DNA of 64,000 nucleotides from Platanthera guangdongensis. Lineage: Eukaryota; Streptophyta; Magnoliopsida; Asparagales; Orchidaceae. Positions 9,504-20,180 of this stretch are shown here, in pieces. Both the position numbers and the translations under genes were made by a program. Below the pieces are notes generated by a model, which worked only from the letters and a program-made list of their open reading frames with translations, ran no database searches and was not told the DNA's origin. The stretch lies in NCBI GenBank assembly GCA_039583875.1, contig CM077162.1, forward strand, positions 63,408,822 to 63,472,821, in the 5' to 3' direction. The stretch's first letter is position 1. Every line of letters begins with the position of its first letter.

Positions 9504-12021
9504 TGTAACAACCCATCCGTTCATATGGTATATTCTAGAAGGTCCGGCCGGGTCCCCACAGTATATATCACAAAACAGGCGGTGAAGGTACAGGATGATA
9601 CCAGAGTAGCGTAATTGTACCTATCACAAAGCATTCTAGCGGAAGCCTAGACTACAACTTGAACTCCTCATGAATGCCCAAATATAAAACTCCACATTTT
9701 ATACGATATAGGAATGTCTTACAACAAGTAAAAAGAGTTGGCCTTATGGCCTTATATGGCTGTCAAAAGTGGCCTAAACAGATTGGCGCGCAGGCCGGCC
9801 ACATGAAAAGAAAACACACAAAAGCAACACATATAGCCTTTGAGGGCTAGCAGCAGTAGCAGCAACAGCAGCATGAACATCAGCCTTTACGCGTCCCGCT
9901 TGGCTCTCCAGCACCTGTACAGGAACAATCCACCAACGGTGGTAAACAAAAGCAACGGTCAGCATTCAGCTGACCAAATTATAACGACCCTACCCCTTTT
10001 CTCGGGGCAGCGGTAATCGTCCCTGCAGGCATATCATATCATAGTATGGCAAGATATCTCATCAAAATGTGCTTTCACGCACACAAGCCATCACAACCGT
10101 TCGCCACCCGGCCCAACGGTCCGTGCACTCAGGGCACATTCTTGGTGTTCTGAAAAAGCTCTTGCCCACCACCGTATCAGGGTCACAACCCAACGGTAAA
10201 TCTCTTGAGCATTTACTCCATGGCGTGCAGTCGGAGTTAGTCTTCCTACACCGGGATGGCCCATAGCCCCCCATTATGTCATGGCGCGCAGGCCGAAGAC
10301 TCTTGCTATGCGCTCCAACAGACCGCACCTTTTGGTCTCACGTCGGACCGACATAGTGCATGTCGGATCCTCCACCCCCCGTTGCTCAAATCGCCTTGCC
10401 TTCTCCGAGTACAGCGTACTCATGGCTATATCAAAGGCGTGGGTCGGTCTCACCAATCCTGTTCTTGGCATTCAAGCCTGGGTATTTCTCGATACCCCTT
10501 TCCTTATCACAACAGCGGGTCTTTCCTGGGCCTCCCAGTACTTTCTGTGACTCATTTCACAGGTGGACACCGCAAAATCACAAATGTCAGGGGTCTTTCC
10601 TAGCTACCATGCCAGTACTTCCTGTTACTAGCTTCACAGGTGGACACCCTACGACATCAAGCATCACAAAGGGCCTTTCCTGGTCACAGGTTGGACCCAA
10701 AAACATAACATGGCTATTTTTCCTGGGCTACCACTCCAGTACTTCCTGCTACTCTTTTTCGTAGGCATAACCCGTTGACTCCTTAAACTACACGTTTATC
10801 ACGGAGTCTTCTCTGGTTCGTATGCAACATCACCAATCCAGACCAACCTGTCCAGATGGGCTTCACATAGCATGCCTATTCCGTACTCCATTTCCGTATC
10901 TATATGCCAACAAAGGGGATTTCATGAATCACCCAAACGACTCACAAAATCAGCCACCTCTTGGTGGGGGAATCACAAAGATATGCTAAAAGGAAGCCTT
11001 CACATGGCTAGGAAGAAAAGTCGTTACCCTTGACGACCGCTTCGGTGCAATGAACTCAAATCTAGCTCGAAAGACTCGTAAGAGCTTTTCCTCCGCAACG
11101 CCGGCTTCGGCTTTCTCGTCGGAAAACTACAGCACCACCGGTGACCAGCCCCCTTTCCTCCTCCTCCTTCTTCCTCTCTCTTTCTCTCTCTAAGCTTGTA
11201 GAAAGATGAAGGCCAAAATACACTATGAGAAATCCTTTCTCATTCACGGCCTTAAGGAAAGCTGGAGGCCTTTCAGCCTTTGGATCCAGGCTGAAGGAAT
11301 GGACGGCCACGATTTTGCCAAAAACACAGATTTTGACCTGACACGGCCTGTGACATGCCCGTGTCCCAGGCCGTGTGCCTCAAGCGGTGGTCAACCGACC
11401 TATCCAGACCAGTGACATGCCCATGGAACACGCCCATGTTATGGGCCGTGTCACCCAACACGCCTTCAGACACGCCCATGTCTGTGGTCGTGTGCCTTGG
11501 CGAAAATAATCCCAAAACATCCCGAGACTTCACACGGCCTGTGACACGCCCGTGTCCCAGGCCGTGTGCCCAGACACGGCACGAAGACACGCCCTGTCGA
11601 AATCCTTCGTCGGGCTGAGTTCGTCGACCCAAATTGACACACCCTGTGACACGCCCGTGTCACAGGCCGTGTGCAACTTCTCGACACTCGACGCCTACAT
11701 CTCGACACTCGACGATCTCGACATCTCGACACTCGACGACACGGCCTGGGACACGCCCGTGTCCTGGGCCGTGTGCCCCCTCTCGACACATCGACGAGCG
11801 AAAAAATCGTCGACACCAAGGCTGATTGTCGACACGGCCTAGACATGCCCTGCGACACGCCCGTGTCACAGGCCGTGTCCACTGTTCAACGACCATCGAC
11901 TCCAAATTTCGTAGACTTCGCGGCCAACTCGTCGACCCCAGCTTGACACGCCCTGGTACACGCCCGTGTCCCAGGCCGTGTCACCCAAAAATTTCCTGTT
12001 TGAGAAATTTGGGTTGTTACA
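9504..12021 (-). repeat. Gyp1 5' LTR (2,518 bp)
   Basis: Starts TGTAACAACCC and ends GGGTTGTTACA on the plus strand. It is about 700 bp longer than its partner, mainly through extra palindromic repeat units at 11330-11800. It is well matched to the other LTR only in blocks, such as the final 200 bp and the segment with AAAACTCCACATTTTAT. ORF-like stretches in the repeat zone arise from stop-poor repeats and are not genes. Confidence 0.87.
11330..11960. repeat. Gyp1 LTR palindromic array (ACACGGCC / GACACGCCCGTGTC)
   Basis: Repeated nested palindromes: an outer pair ACACGGCCTG...CAGGCCGTGT around an inner GACACGCCCGTGTC. Units recur irregularly at about 11340, 11410, 11530, 11635, 11740, 11850 and 11940, interspersed with CGACACTCGACG-type units at 11690-11740. 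Fewer units occur in the partner LTR at 4310-4555. The units could form hairpins in RNA or single-stranded DNA. Spacing is irregular, so this is not a simple satellite. Confidence 0.85.
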
Positions 12022-12459
12022 CCCGGGCCAGCTCTCTCCTCCACGGATGCTCCGGACACTGATGAACACGACAACCTGGATTTTCCCATTGCTCTTCGCA
12101 AAGGGGTGCGAGTGTGTACCCAACATTCGCTTACTGTCATTATTTCCTATGCTCGTCTTACCCCTTCTCGCAGGAATTTTGCATTGGCTATCTCTGCCAC
12201 TGCCACTACCCGAGCATACCAGGACGTCGTTGTTGTTCCTCATTAGAAGGCCACTATGGATGAGGAAATTGCCACCCTCATAGAGTGGGGTACATGGACT
12301 CTTGTTACTCCTCCTTTGGGCACTGACGATGTTGGTTGTCGTTGGGTCTTTGTTGTGAAGTTCCGTCAGGATGGCAGTGTAGACCATTATAAGGCACGAT
12401 TGGTCGCTAAATGCTTCACTCAGACTTATGACACTGATTACTTTAACACCTTCTCTACC
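12022..12459 (+). pseudogene. Cop2 reverse transcriptase, N-terminal part
   Basis: Begins in the pre-RT linker (LDFPIALRKGVRVC), typical of the segment between integrase and RT in copia elements. The RVT_2 start follows: MDEEIATLIEWGTWTLVTPP, GCRWVFVVKF and YKARLVAKCFTQTY. A TAG precedes KATMDEE where a Trp codon is expected. The last bases CTACC (12455-12459) are the target duplication made by SireA. Its continuation lies at 20181. Confidence 0.85.
12455..12459. other. Target-site duplication of SireA (left copy CTACC)
   Basis: CTACC directly precedes the SireA LTR (TAAAAGTGC, a mutated TGAAAGTGC) and is repeated at 20176-20180 directly after its CCAACA end. A 5-bp duplication is the normal integration footprint. 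Confidence 0.9.
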
Positions 12460-14411
12460 TAAAAGTGCAGGTTAGATCTGAAATACTCTAGAGGGGGGTG
12501 AATAGAGTATTGTGCTCACTAAAAACTTTTTACAACTTTTGTTGTAATCCTAAGTGAACAAGTCAGTAAGTAAAATAGAATAAGCACAGCAACCTATTAA
12601 TCACAGAACAACACAGCCAAAACAAAAATAAAGGGCAACCAGACGACACAAGAATTTTATAGTGGTTCCCCAACCTGGGTACATCCACTCTTCTACCACC
12701 CTGGTAGGAATCCACTCAGGTTTTTGATCAGGTGCCTGACACCAATGAGCTTTTGTTCAGGTGCTCAAAAACCAAACCTCAAGTCTTTTGAAAGGAGACT
12801 TGCAACCAGAATAATTTTGAAGGGAATTAAAACCCTGTACAGGAATTGGAAATAAGGTGATGGTGTCTTCTCTTTCTCAAAATAACTGAGAAGACTGTGG
12901 ATTGATGTTAGCAGATTTTGCTCCCCTTGAGATCTTGAGTGTATCAGGAAAAACTGGAGCACTGATACAGGGTGATAGGTCTTCAAAGACCTAGAATGCC
13001 TGGACCAGAAATTGCTTCAGGACTCCTTTGACAGATTGAAATTTGTTGTCCTTTGAAGTTGTCCTGTAGGATTGAAGGAAGAAGACTCTTGATAGTGTTT
13101 GAATGTTCTTCTTCTTCTTCTTCTTGATGAAGTTGTTCTCTGGTCAAGGCTGATTGTAGTAGAACTTTTGATTTCTGTATGATTGTTCTTCTGTGCAATC
13201 TGAGAGTGTCTGTCTGATTGTCTGTATTGCTTCTGGTACTATTACTGATTGATTCTTTTCTTTTCTTGTCTATAGTCTGACTAAGAACATTCGAAATTTG
13301 AATGTTTGAGTAGTAATTGCAGTCGGCCTGGGAAGGAAGCGATAATCAATGATTTCCCTAACTGTCCAATGGAAAAACGGCATGTAATAGTCCAAGATTA
13401 ATTGCACGTTCTAACGGTAACATTCTGAGAAGATCTGGCATTAATAACTCTGGAATCATCGCCAAGAAACGGGACGGGAAAACTGAAGAAGACCTAGTCT
13501 GGAATCGTCGAACGAAGAACACAATTCGTCGAGCTGAGTTGGCGTTCATCGAGCTGAGCCTGAGTTCGTCGAGCTGAGCTTGAGAGAGTTCGTCGAGCTT
13601 AGCTTGACAGAGTTCGTCGAGCTTAGCTTGAGAGAGTTCGTCAACCAGACAATCTTCATTCATCGAAAAGACAATCTTCATTCGTCGAGCTGAGATCCAA
13701 ATTCGTCGAGCTGAGAACAGTTTGTGGACTTTTCCAAATATTCTGCATCTGCTGATATTCAGTGTCGACATAATCTGGTGTCGACTGATTGATCTTGGTG
13801 TCGACTCAAAACTTCTGGTGTCGACATAAGCTGGTGTTGACTGATATCCTGGTGTCGACATAAGTCTTCTGGTATCGACAGGAATTGTCTGGTGTCGACA
13901 CAAGCCCTAAGTGTCGACACAAATATTCTAGTTTCACAATTCGTCGAGTAGAGAGCTGCATTCGTCGACCTGAGAAGTTGACTTCGTCGACCTGAGAAGT
14001 TGAGAACTTGAGGTCCAAGTTTGTCGAGCTCAGAATCTAGTTCGTCGACCAAAGATTTAAGTTGGACTTAGAAAAATTCTGAAGTTGTCCTGACTTTGGC
14101 TTGATGTAGAAACTCAGTCTTTGTCGAACAGAGAACTAAGATCGTCGAGCTCAGCACTAAGAATTGTCTCACGATCGTCGAGCGCAGAACTCCTTTCGTC
14201 GAGCTGAGTTCGACGAACGTCGAACTCACTTTACTTAGTCTTGAAATCCTCTAAGTCTGGAGTCTCTGATGGTCTTGATGAAAGTTGGTCCATCTGAAGT
14301 TGAGCCTAAGAACTTGACCTAGACTCTATGATACAAAATTGACCCTGGCTATACATGTTGGGTCACATCCTAAGTCAGTGAACCTAGCCCAAATCAACTA
14401 GGGATCCAACA
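12460..14411 (-). repeat. SireA 3' LTR (1,952 bp)
   Basis: Left boundary TAAAAGTGC (TG changed to TA), right boundary GGGATCCAACA. It is nearly the same as 18253-20175, with scattered substitutions and small indels such as a longer CTT run near 13105. It contains dozens of TCGTCGA / TCGACGA motifs (13500-14220) and GTGTCGACA motifs (13760-13925). Confidence 0.93.
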
Positions 14412-14430
14412 ATCTCCCCTTGAGATCTGG
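14412..14430 (-). other. SireA polypurine tract fused to a deletion junction
   Basis: On the minus strand CAGATCTCAAGGGGAGAT runs straight into TGTTGG of the 3' LTR. In SireB, CAGATCTCAAG (ending near 36066) continues into the pre-RT linker, and GGGGGAGAT is its polypurine tract 4.8 kb further on. The junction thus joins these two sites. Confidence 0.8.
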
Positions 14431-16014
14431 GGTGATCTCTAAGTGTGACAAGATCAGTTGGTGGAGTTTGTTGAGCAACAGCTTCTATAATTAATTCCTC
14501 TTGAGGAATGGTACTAGATGTTGAGGGAAGTTCAGCCACTTCCACTTGAAGTTCTTCTTCACTATCTTCAGCAACCTGTGGAGTAGGATGGGTTGATACC
14601 TCTTGGGTAAGTTTTAGTCCATCCATAGACTCACACAGTGGGGGAACCTGCAAAGAGCTATTGGTAGAAATCTCTTTCTCCTTATAAGACATGTTTACTT
14701 CATCAAAAGATACATGAACAGACTCTTCAATTTTAAGAGTGGATTTATTAAAAACCCTATAGGTCTTGCTTACTTGGGAATATCCTAGAAAAATCCTTCT
14801 TCAGCCTTAGCCTCAAACTTTCTATTGTATCTCTTGTTATTTGTGTGAATGTAACATATACAACCAAAAACTTTAAAGTATGTGATTTTAGGTTTCTTCC
14901 CTTTAAGTAATTCATAGGGGGTTTTATTTTTCAGTTTATGTATAAGGCTTCTATTTAGGACATAATTGGTAGTATTTACAGCTTCTGCCCAAAAGGATAG
15001 AGGCATGTAAGCATCTGCCAATAATGTGCCTGCAGATTCAATGAGTGTCCTATTTTTCCTTTCAGTAACCTCATTTTGTTGGGGAGTTCTAAGAGCTGAG
15101 AAGCACTGCCTGATACCTTCCTTCTCACAGAACTCATGCATAAGAAGAGACTCAAACTCTGTGCCATGATCACTTCTGATCAATGCAACATGAGTAGAGA
15201 ACTCAATCTGTATGGTCCTGAGAAAATCTATAAGAACCTTGAATGTATCTGACTTAGCTCTCAGAAAGGCTACCCAACTGAATCTAGAGAAGTCATCAAT
15301 AATCACTAAAGTATAAGACTTCCCACCTAGGCTTTGTACTGCAATGGGTCCAAATAGATCCACATGAAGCAAATACAATATCCTAGGTGAATCACTTTTA
15401 TTAATGGATTTAAAACTAGTTTTGGTTTGCTTGCCTAATTGACAAGCCCTGCATAGGCTTTCCTTCTTGTAGGGGCCAGAAGGTAAACCTCTAACAAGGT
15501 TGTCTTTAGATAACCTAGATATATTCTTAAGATTTACATGCCCTAATCTTTTATGCCATAACTCATTTTGATTACTAGTAAAATTCAGTAAGCAGATATC
15601 AGTTGTGGCAGAAATGAAATCTACTAGATATATGTTTCCTTTTCTAATTCCAATTAAAACAGTTTTGTTTTCATTATCAATAATAGAACAGGAGGTAGAG
15701 TTAAAGTGTACCTGATAACCTTCATCACATAATTTACTTATGGATATAAGGTTATGTTTAAGTCCTCTTACATATGTTACTTTCTTGAATGTAACTGATC
15801 CAATCTTGACTGCTCCATATCCTTCTGACTGGCCACTGTTTGAATCTCCAAAAATCACCTTTGGTCCTAGCTTGGATTTGTAGTTGGATAAATTTGCCTT
15901 GCTGCCTATCATGTATTTGGAGCAACCACTGTCCAAGTACCAGGTCTGACTTACCCTTGGACATCTCTTCACCTGTACCTTTAATGAAAAACAAAACTCA
16001 ATTGTTCTTGACAC
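14431..16014 (-). pseudogene. SireA pol: protease and integrase only
   Basis: After the acceptor-like site at 15973 the frame reads KRCPRVSQTWYLDSGCSK, the copia protease with its catalytic Asp. Then come ISISKLCDEGYQVHF, the pre-integrase motif LWHKRLGHVNLKN, zinc-binding LCRACQLGKQ, LLHVDLFGP (first Asp), IRSDHGTEFESL (second Asp) and RTPQQNEVTERKNRT (Glu). The integrase C-terminal region includes NYVLNRSLIHKLKN and VFGCICYIH. A frameshift at about 14783 follows EGFF. The linker (MSYKEKEIST to DHPRSQ) ends at the deletion junction, and no RT is present. Confidence 0.88.
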
Positions 16015-18121
16015 AGGTTACCTTGGATCCTTTATTTGGTTGAAAAGAGAAACTGGATATAACTGATAATGCAGGTTGAGATTTATAACCTAAGGGGTGA
16101 TATCTCCTAGGTGGAATAATCCAATCAGCTACTTGATTGAATGACTTATTAGCTGGTTTAAAGTTTCTGTAAGAGAAATTGTTTAAGTTTGGTCTTTCTG
16201 GATTCGACGAATTGTTGTAAGTTCGTCGACCAGAGTTCGACGAATAGGGATGAGATCGTCGATCTATGCTCAGAGAATGACAATAATCATTTTCTGCGCC
16301 CTAAGTTCGTCGACCTCTGCTCGACGAACCATACAGAGTTCGTCGATCGCAGTTAGACGAATTGTTATAACTGAAGTTTGCGTTCAGTGTTCGTTGATCT
16401 GGGTTCGACGAAACGGCCACATTTCGTCGATCTGAGTTCGACGAATGCTGCTGAACTTTGTTTTTATTTGCTGTTTTCAGATTTTTGTTTCTCTTGTCTA
16501 TGGGTTTTGAGTTGTTTTCTGACATTGGTTTGTCTATTAACTTTTCTTTTCCCTTGGCAGAGATAAATTTAATAGGGGTTGTAAGAATATTTTTCTTAAT
16601 TATGGGGGGTAAACTTGATGAAGAACCCAAGCCCAGTTTGTCATTTAATCTGGCATTTACTGTGCTTGTTATGTCCATCAGCTTGAGGCTTCTCCCATTG
16701 AGAGATTGCTCAAGTTGTTTGGCCTCACATAATTCAGATTTTAATTTAATTATTTGTTCATTAGCTAAGGTTAGTTGATCTTGTAGTTTAATGTTTTCTG
16801 AGTTAACAGATTCATGACTTCCTAGTCTTTCTCTAAGAGTTTTTATTTCTTTTTCTGAATTGATTAAGTTTAAGCACATAGTTTTGAATTCAGTTTTAAA
16901 TAAATAAGAATTAAAATCAAAAATAGAAAGAACCTGATCTCCCTCTGAGTCTGAGGCTGCTTCATCTTCAGATTCTCCTTCTGATCCTGAATTGCTCCTG
17001 GAGGCATCAATTGCTATTAGGCAAACGTCCTTGGATCTTGCTTCTTCCTCTTCTTCACTTGAACTGGAAGAGGATGATTATTCCTCTGTGCCACTCCATG
17101 TCTCAGCAACAAAGCCCTTTTCTTTCTTTTTATACTTGCTGGAAGAGGGTCTGCTGCTGTGTTTTCTTCTGGAGTCTCTTTCTTTATTTTTCTCCTTCTT
17201 CTGATTTTCTGGACATTCTGAGATGTAATTTCCAGGCTTTCTACATCCAAAGCACACAACCTCCTTGGTTGGTGTCTTGTCATACTTGGGCTTGTCATCC
17301 TGTCTGGATAACTTCCTTCTGAAATCCTTTCTAGCCATCTTGTAGAATCTTTTTGCAAAGAGGCTCATGAGTTCCTCATTGGAAGTTGATGTCTCACTTT
17401 CCTTAGATGCTTTGAAGGCTATGATGTGCTCCTTTCTAACTGGAGTTGTTGCCTTCTATTCTGTTGCTTCTCTTGATTTGATCAGTTGCTCATAGGATTT
17501 TAATTTGCCTAGTAGAGATTTAGTTGATATCTCATTTAGGCTTCTGGCTTCTTTGATTGGCCAGATTCTGGAGTCCCAAGAGCTAGGGAAGCACATCAAT
17601 ATCTTGTCATTCATTTCTGTCAGGGTGATATCCTTATCCAAGGTTTTGAGCTCATTGATGATTGAGCTCAACCTGTTGTACATATCAGCCACTGATTCTA
17701 TCTCATCCTTTTTGAAGTTCTCATACAGGGTTATGAGATTGGTTCTCCTGTCTTTTATCTCATCTGCTGAGCCAGCTACCATTTGGTTAAGGGAGTCCCA
17801 AATGGCCTTGGCTGAGGTGCACTCAGCCACCTTCTGGAATATGTCATCTGACATAGTCTGGGCCAAGATATTCATTGCCTTAGCATCTGCCATTTTGGCA
17901 TTCTTGTAAGCTTCATTGTTCTCTGGAGGAGGAACTGCAGTCATGTTTGTTGAGGTGCTTGTAGAAGCTGTAGGTGTTGGAGGTACTCCTGTCAAGATAA
18001 TAGAAAAAATATCCTCATCAATAGAATTCATGTATAACCTGATTCTTATCTTCCAGATGGCAAACTTGTTAAGATTGCACATTGGAGGTCTGATGCTTGC
18101 ATAGTCTTTGTTTTGGGCCAT
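16015..18121 (-). pseudogene. SireA gag
   Basis: Capsid/nucleocapsid precursor starting ATG at 18121 (MAQNKDYASIRPPMCN). The UBN2-type capsid includes KIRIRLYMNSIDEDIF, AKAIWDSLNQMVAGS and MYNRLSSIINELKTLDKD. A TAG at 17456 (Gln expected) and a TAA at 17078 break one otherwise continuous frame. The zinc knuckle reads CFGCRKPGNYISEC, with Asn in place of the zinc-binding His. A coiled coil follows, ending in the conserved LEQSLNGRSLKLMDITSTVN. The last part has SSNSDRR-like repeats encoded by the TCGTCGA motif, then IIPPRRYHPLGYKSQP, and gag stops just before pol, which is in another frame. Confidence 0.87.
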
Positions 18122-18238
18122 GTCTGTGAAGAAATAAATCTAATAACAAAATCAAAACAACAAGATCTAACTAGAGGGATCTTTGTGGTTCAGGTGTTAG
18201 CCTGTACAACCACTAAGGTGTGGTATTTTAACAAACCT

Positions 18239-18250
18239 CGCTTTGATACC
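18239..18250 (-). other. SireA primer binding site
   Basis: The minus strand reads TGGTATCAAAGC, two bases inside the 5' LTR. It matches the initiator-Met tRNA primer site. The bases GCGAG|GTTTGT just downstream could be a splice donor. Confidence 0.85.
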
Positions 18251-18252
18251 AA

Positions 18253-20175
18253 TTGAAAGTGCAGGTTAGATCTGAAATACTCTAGAGGGGGGGTGAATAG
18301 AGTATTGTGCTCACTAAAAACTTTTTACAACTTTTGTTGTAATCCTAAGTGAACAAGTCAGTAAGTAAAATAGAATAAGCACAGCAACCTATTAATCACA
18401 GAACAACACAGCCAAAACAAAAATAAAGGGCAACCAGACGACAAAAGAATTTTATAGTGGTTCCCCAACCTGGGTACATCCACTCTTCTACCACCCTGGT
18501 AGGAATCCACTCAGGTTTTTGATCAGGTGCCTGACACCAATGAGCTTTTGTTCAGGTACTCAAAAACCAAACCTCAAGTCTTTTGGAAGGAGACTTGCAA
18601 CCAGAATAATTTTGAAGGGAATTAAAACCCTGTACAGGAATTGGAAATAAGGTGATGGTGTCTTCTCTTTCTCAAAACAACTGAGAAGACTGTGGATTGA
18701 TGTTAGCAGATTTTGCTCCCCCTGAGATCTTGAGTGTATCAGGAAAAACTGGAGCACTGCTACAGGGTGATAGGTCTTCAAAGACCTACAATGCCTGGAC
18801 CAAAAATTGCTTCGGGACTCCTTTGACAGATTGAAATTTGTTGTCCTTTGAAGTTATCCTGTAGGATTGAAGGAAGAAGACTCTTGATAGTGTTTGAATG
18901 TTATTCTTCTTCTTGATGAAGTTGTTCTCTGGTCAAGGCTGATTGCAGTAGAACTTTTATTTTCTGTATGATTGTTCTTCTGTGCAATCTGAGAGTGTCT
19001 GTCTGATTGTCTGTATTGCTTCTGGTACTATTACTGATTGATTCTTTTCTTTTCTTGTCTATAGACTGACTAAGAACATTCGAAATTTGAATGTTTGAGC
19101 AGTAATTGCAGTCGGCCTGGGAAGGAAGCGACAATCAATGATTTCCCTAACTGTCTCATGGAAAAATGGCATGTAATAGTCCAAGATTAATTGCACGTTC
19201 TAACGGCAACATTCCGAGAAGATCTAGCATTAATAACTCTGGAATCATCGCCAAGAAACGGGCGGGAAAACTGAAGAAGACCTAGTCTGGAATTGTCGAA
19301 CGAAGAACACAATTCGTCGAGTTGAGTTGGAGTTCGTCGAGCTGAGCTTGAGTTCGTCGAGCTGAGCTTGAGAGAGTTTGTTGAGCTTAGCTTGAGAGAG
19401 TTCGTCGACCAGACAATCTTCATTCGTCGAACAGACAATCTTCATTCGTCGAGCTGAGATCCAAATTCATCGAGCTGAGAACAGTTTGTGGACTTAGCCA
19501 AATATTTTGCATCTGCAGATATTCAGTGTCTACATAATCTGGTGTCGACTGATTGATCTTGGTATCGACTCAAAACTTCTGGTGTCGACATGAGCTGGTG
19601 TTGAATGATATCCTGGTGTCGACATAAGTCTTCTGGTGTCGACAGGAATTGTCTGGTGTCGACACAAGCCCTAAGTGTCGACACAAATATTCTGGTTTCA
19701 CAATTCGTCGAGTAGAGAGCTGCATTCGTCGACCTAAGAAGTTGACTTCGTCGACCTGAGAAGTTGAGAACTCGATGTCCAAGTTCGTCGAGCTCAAAAT
19801 CTAGTTCTTCGACCAAAGATTGAAGTTGGACTTAGAAAAATTCTGAAGTTATCCTGACTTTGGCTTGATGTAGAAACTCAGTCTTCGTCGAACAGAGAAC
19901 TAAGATCGTCGAGCTCAGCACTAAGAATTGTCTCACGATCATCGAGCACGGAACTCCTTTCGTCGAGCTGAGTTCGACGAACGTCGAACTCACTTTACTT
20001 AGTCTTGAAATCCTCTAAGTCTGGAGTCTCTGATGGTCTTGAAGAAAGCTGGTCCATCTGAAGTTGAGCCTAAGGACTTGACCTAGACTCTAGGACACAA
20101 ATTTGACCCTGGCTATACATATTGGGTCACATCCTAAGTCAGTGAACCTAGCCCAAATCAACTAGGGATCCAACA
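18253..20175 (-). repeat. SireA 5' LTR (1,923 bp)
   Basis: Starts TGAAAGTGCAGG, ends GGGATCCAACA, and is followed by the right target duplication CTACC. It is the near-identical partner of 12460-14411. The same TCGTCGA and GTGTCGACA motif fields lie at 19270-19990. Confidence 0.93.
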
Positions 20176-20180
20176 CTACC
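20176..20180. other. Target-site duplication of SireA (right copy CTACC)
   Basis: Second copy of the 5-bp duplication, after which the Cop2 RT reading resumes. Confidence 0.9.

Larger units (their letters stand above)
2778..12021 (-). mobile_element. Gyp1: Tekay/Del-type chromodomain Ty3/gypsy retrotransposon
   Basis: Minus-strand element with LTRs at both ends, each starting TGTAAC and ending GTTACA. The 5' LTR is 9504-12021 and the 3' LTR 2778-4587. It has an initiator-Met-type primer site, a polypurine tract, and gag, protease, RT, RNase H, integrase and a C-terminal chromodomain-like segment in gypsy order. The bases flanking it (CCACG left, CCCGG right) are not a target duplication. The two LTRs differ in length by about 700 bp and diverge strongly at their U5 ends, so this may be a recombinant rather than a single insertion. 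Five stops and one 1-base insertion inactivate gag-pol. Confidence 0.9.
12460..20175 (-). mobile_element. SireA: internally deleted SIRE-like copia element
   Basis: Minus-strand element with two very similar LTRs (12460-14411 and 18253-20175), a tRNA-Met-type primer site, a short polypurine tract and a perfect 5-bp target duplication. It carries gag, protease and integrase, but RT, RNase H and ORF3 are missing: the pol text stops at DHPRSQ and is followed at once by the polypurine tract. SireB, C and D keep those parts. SireA therefore cannot move alone and is a recent insertion into the older Cop2. Confidence 0.93.

Noticed and set aside
11273..11946. Overlapping ORFs in the Gyp1 5' LTR on both strands
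   Set aside because: Stop-poor palindromic repeats; the readings have no domain and mirror each other in all frames.
13358..14052. Long minus-strand ORFs in Sire LTRs (Arg/Ser/Thr and Cys-Arg-His repeats)
   Set aside because: They arise because the TCGTCGA and GTGTCGACA words contain no stop codon in several frames. They are not conserved as protein between LTR copies and have no start context.
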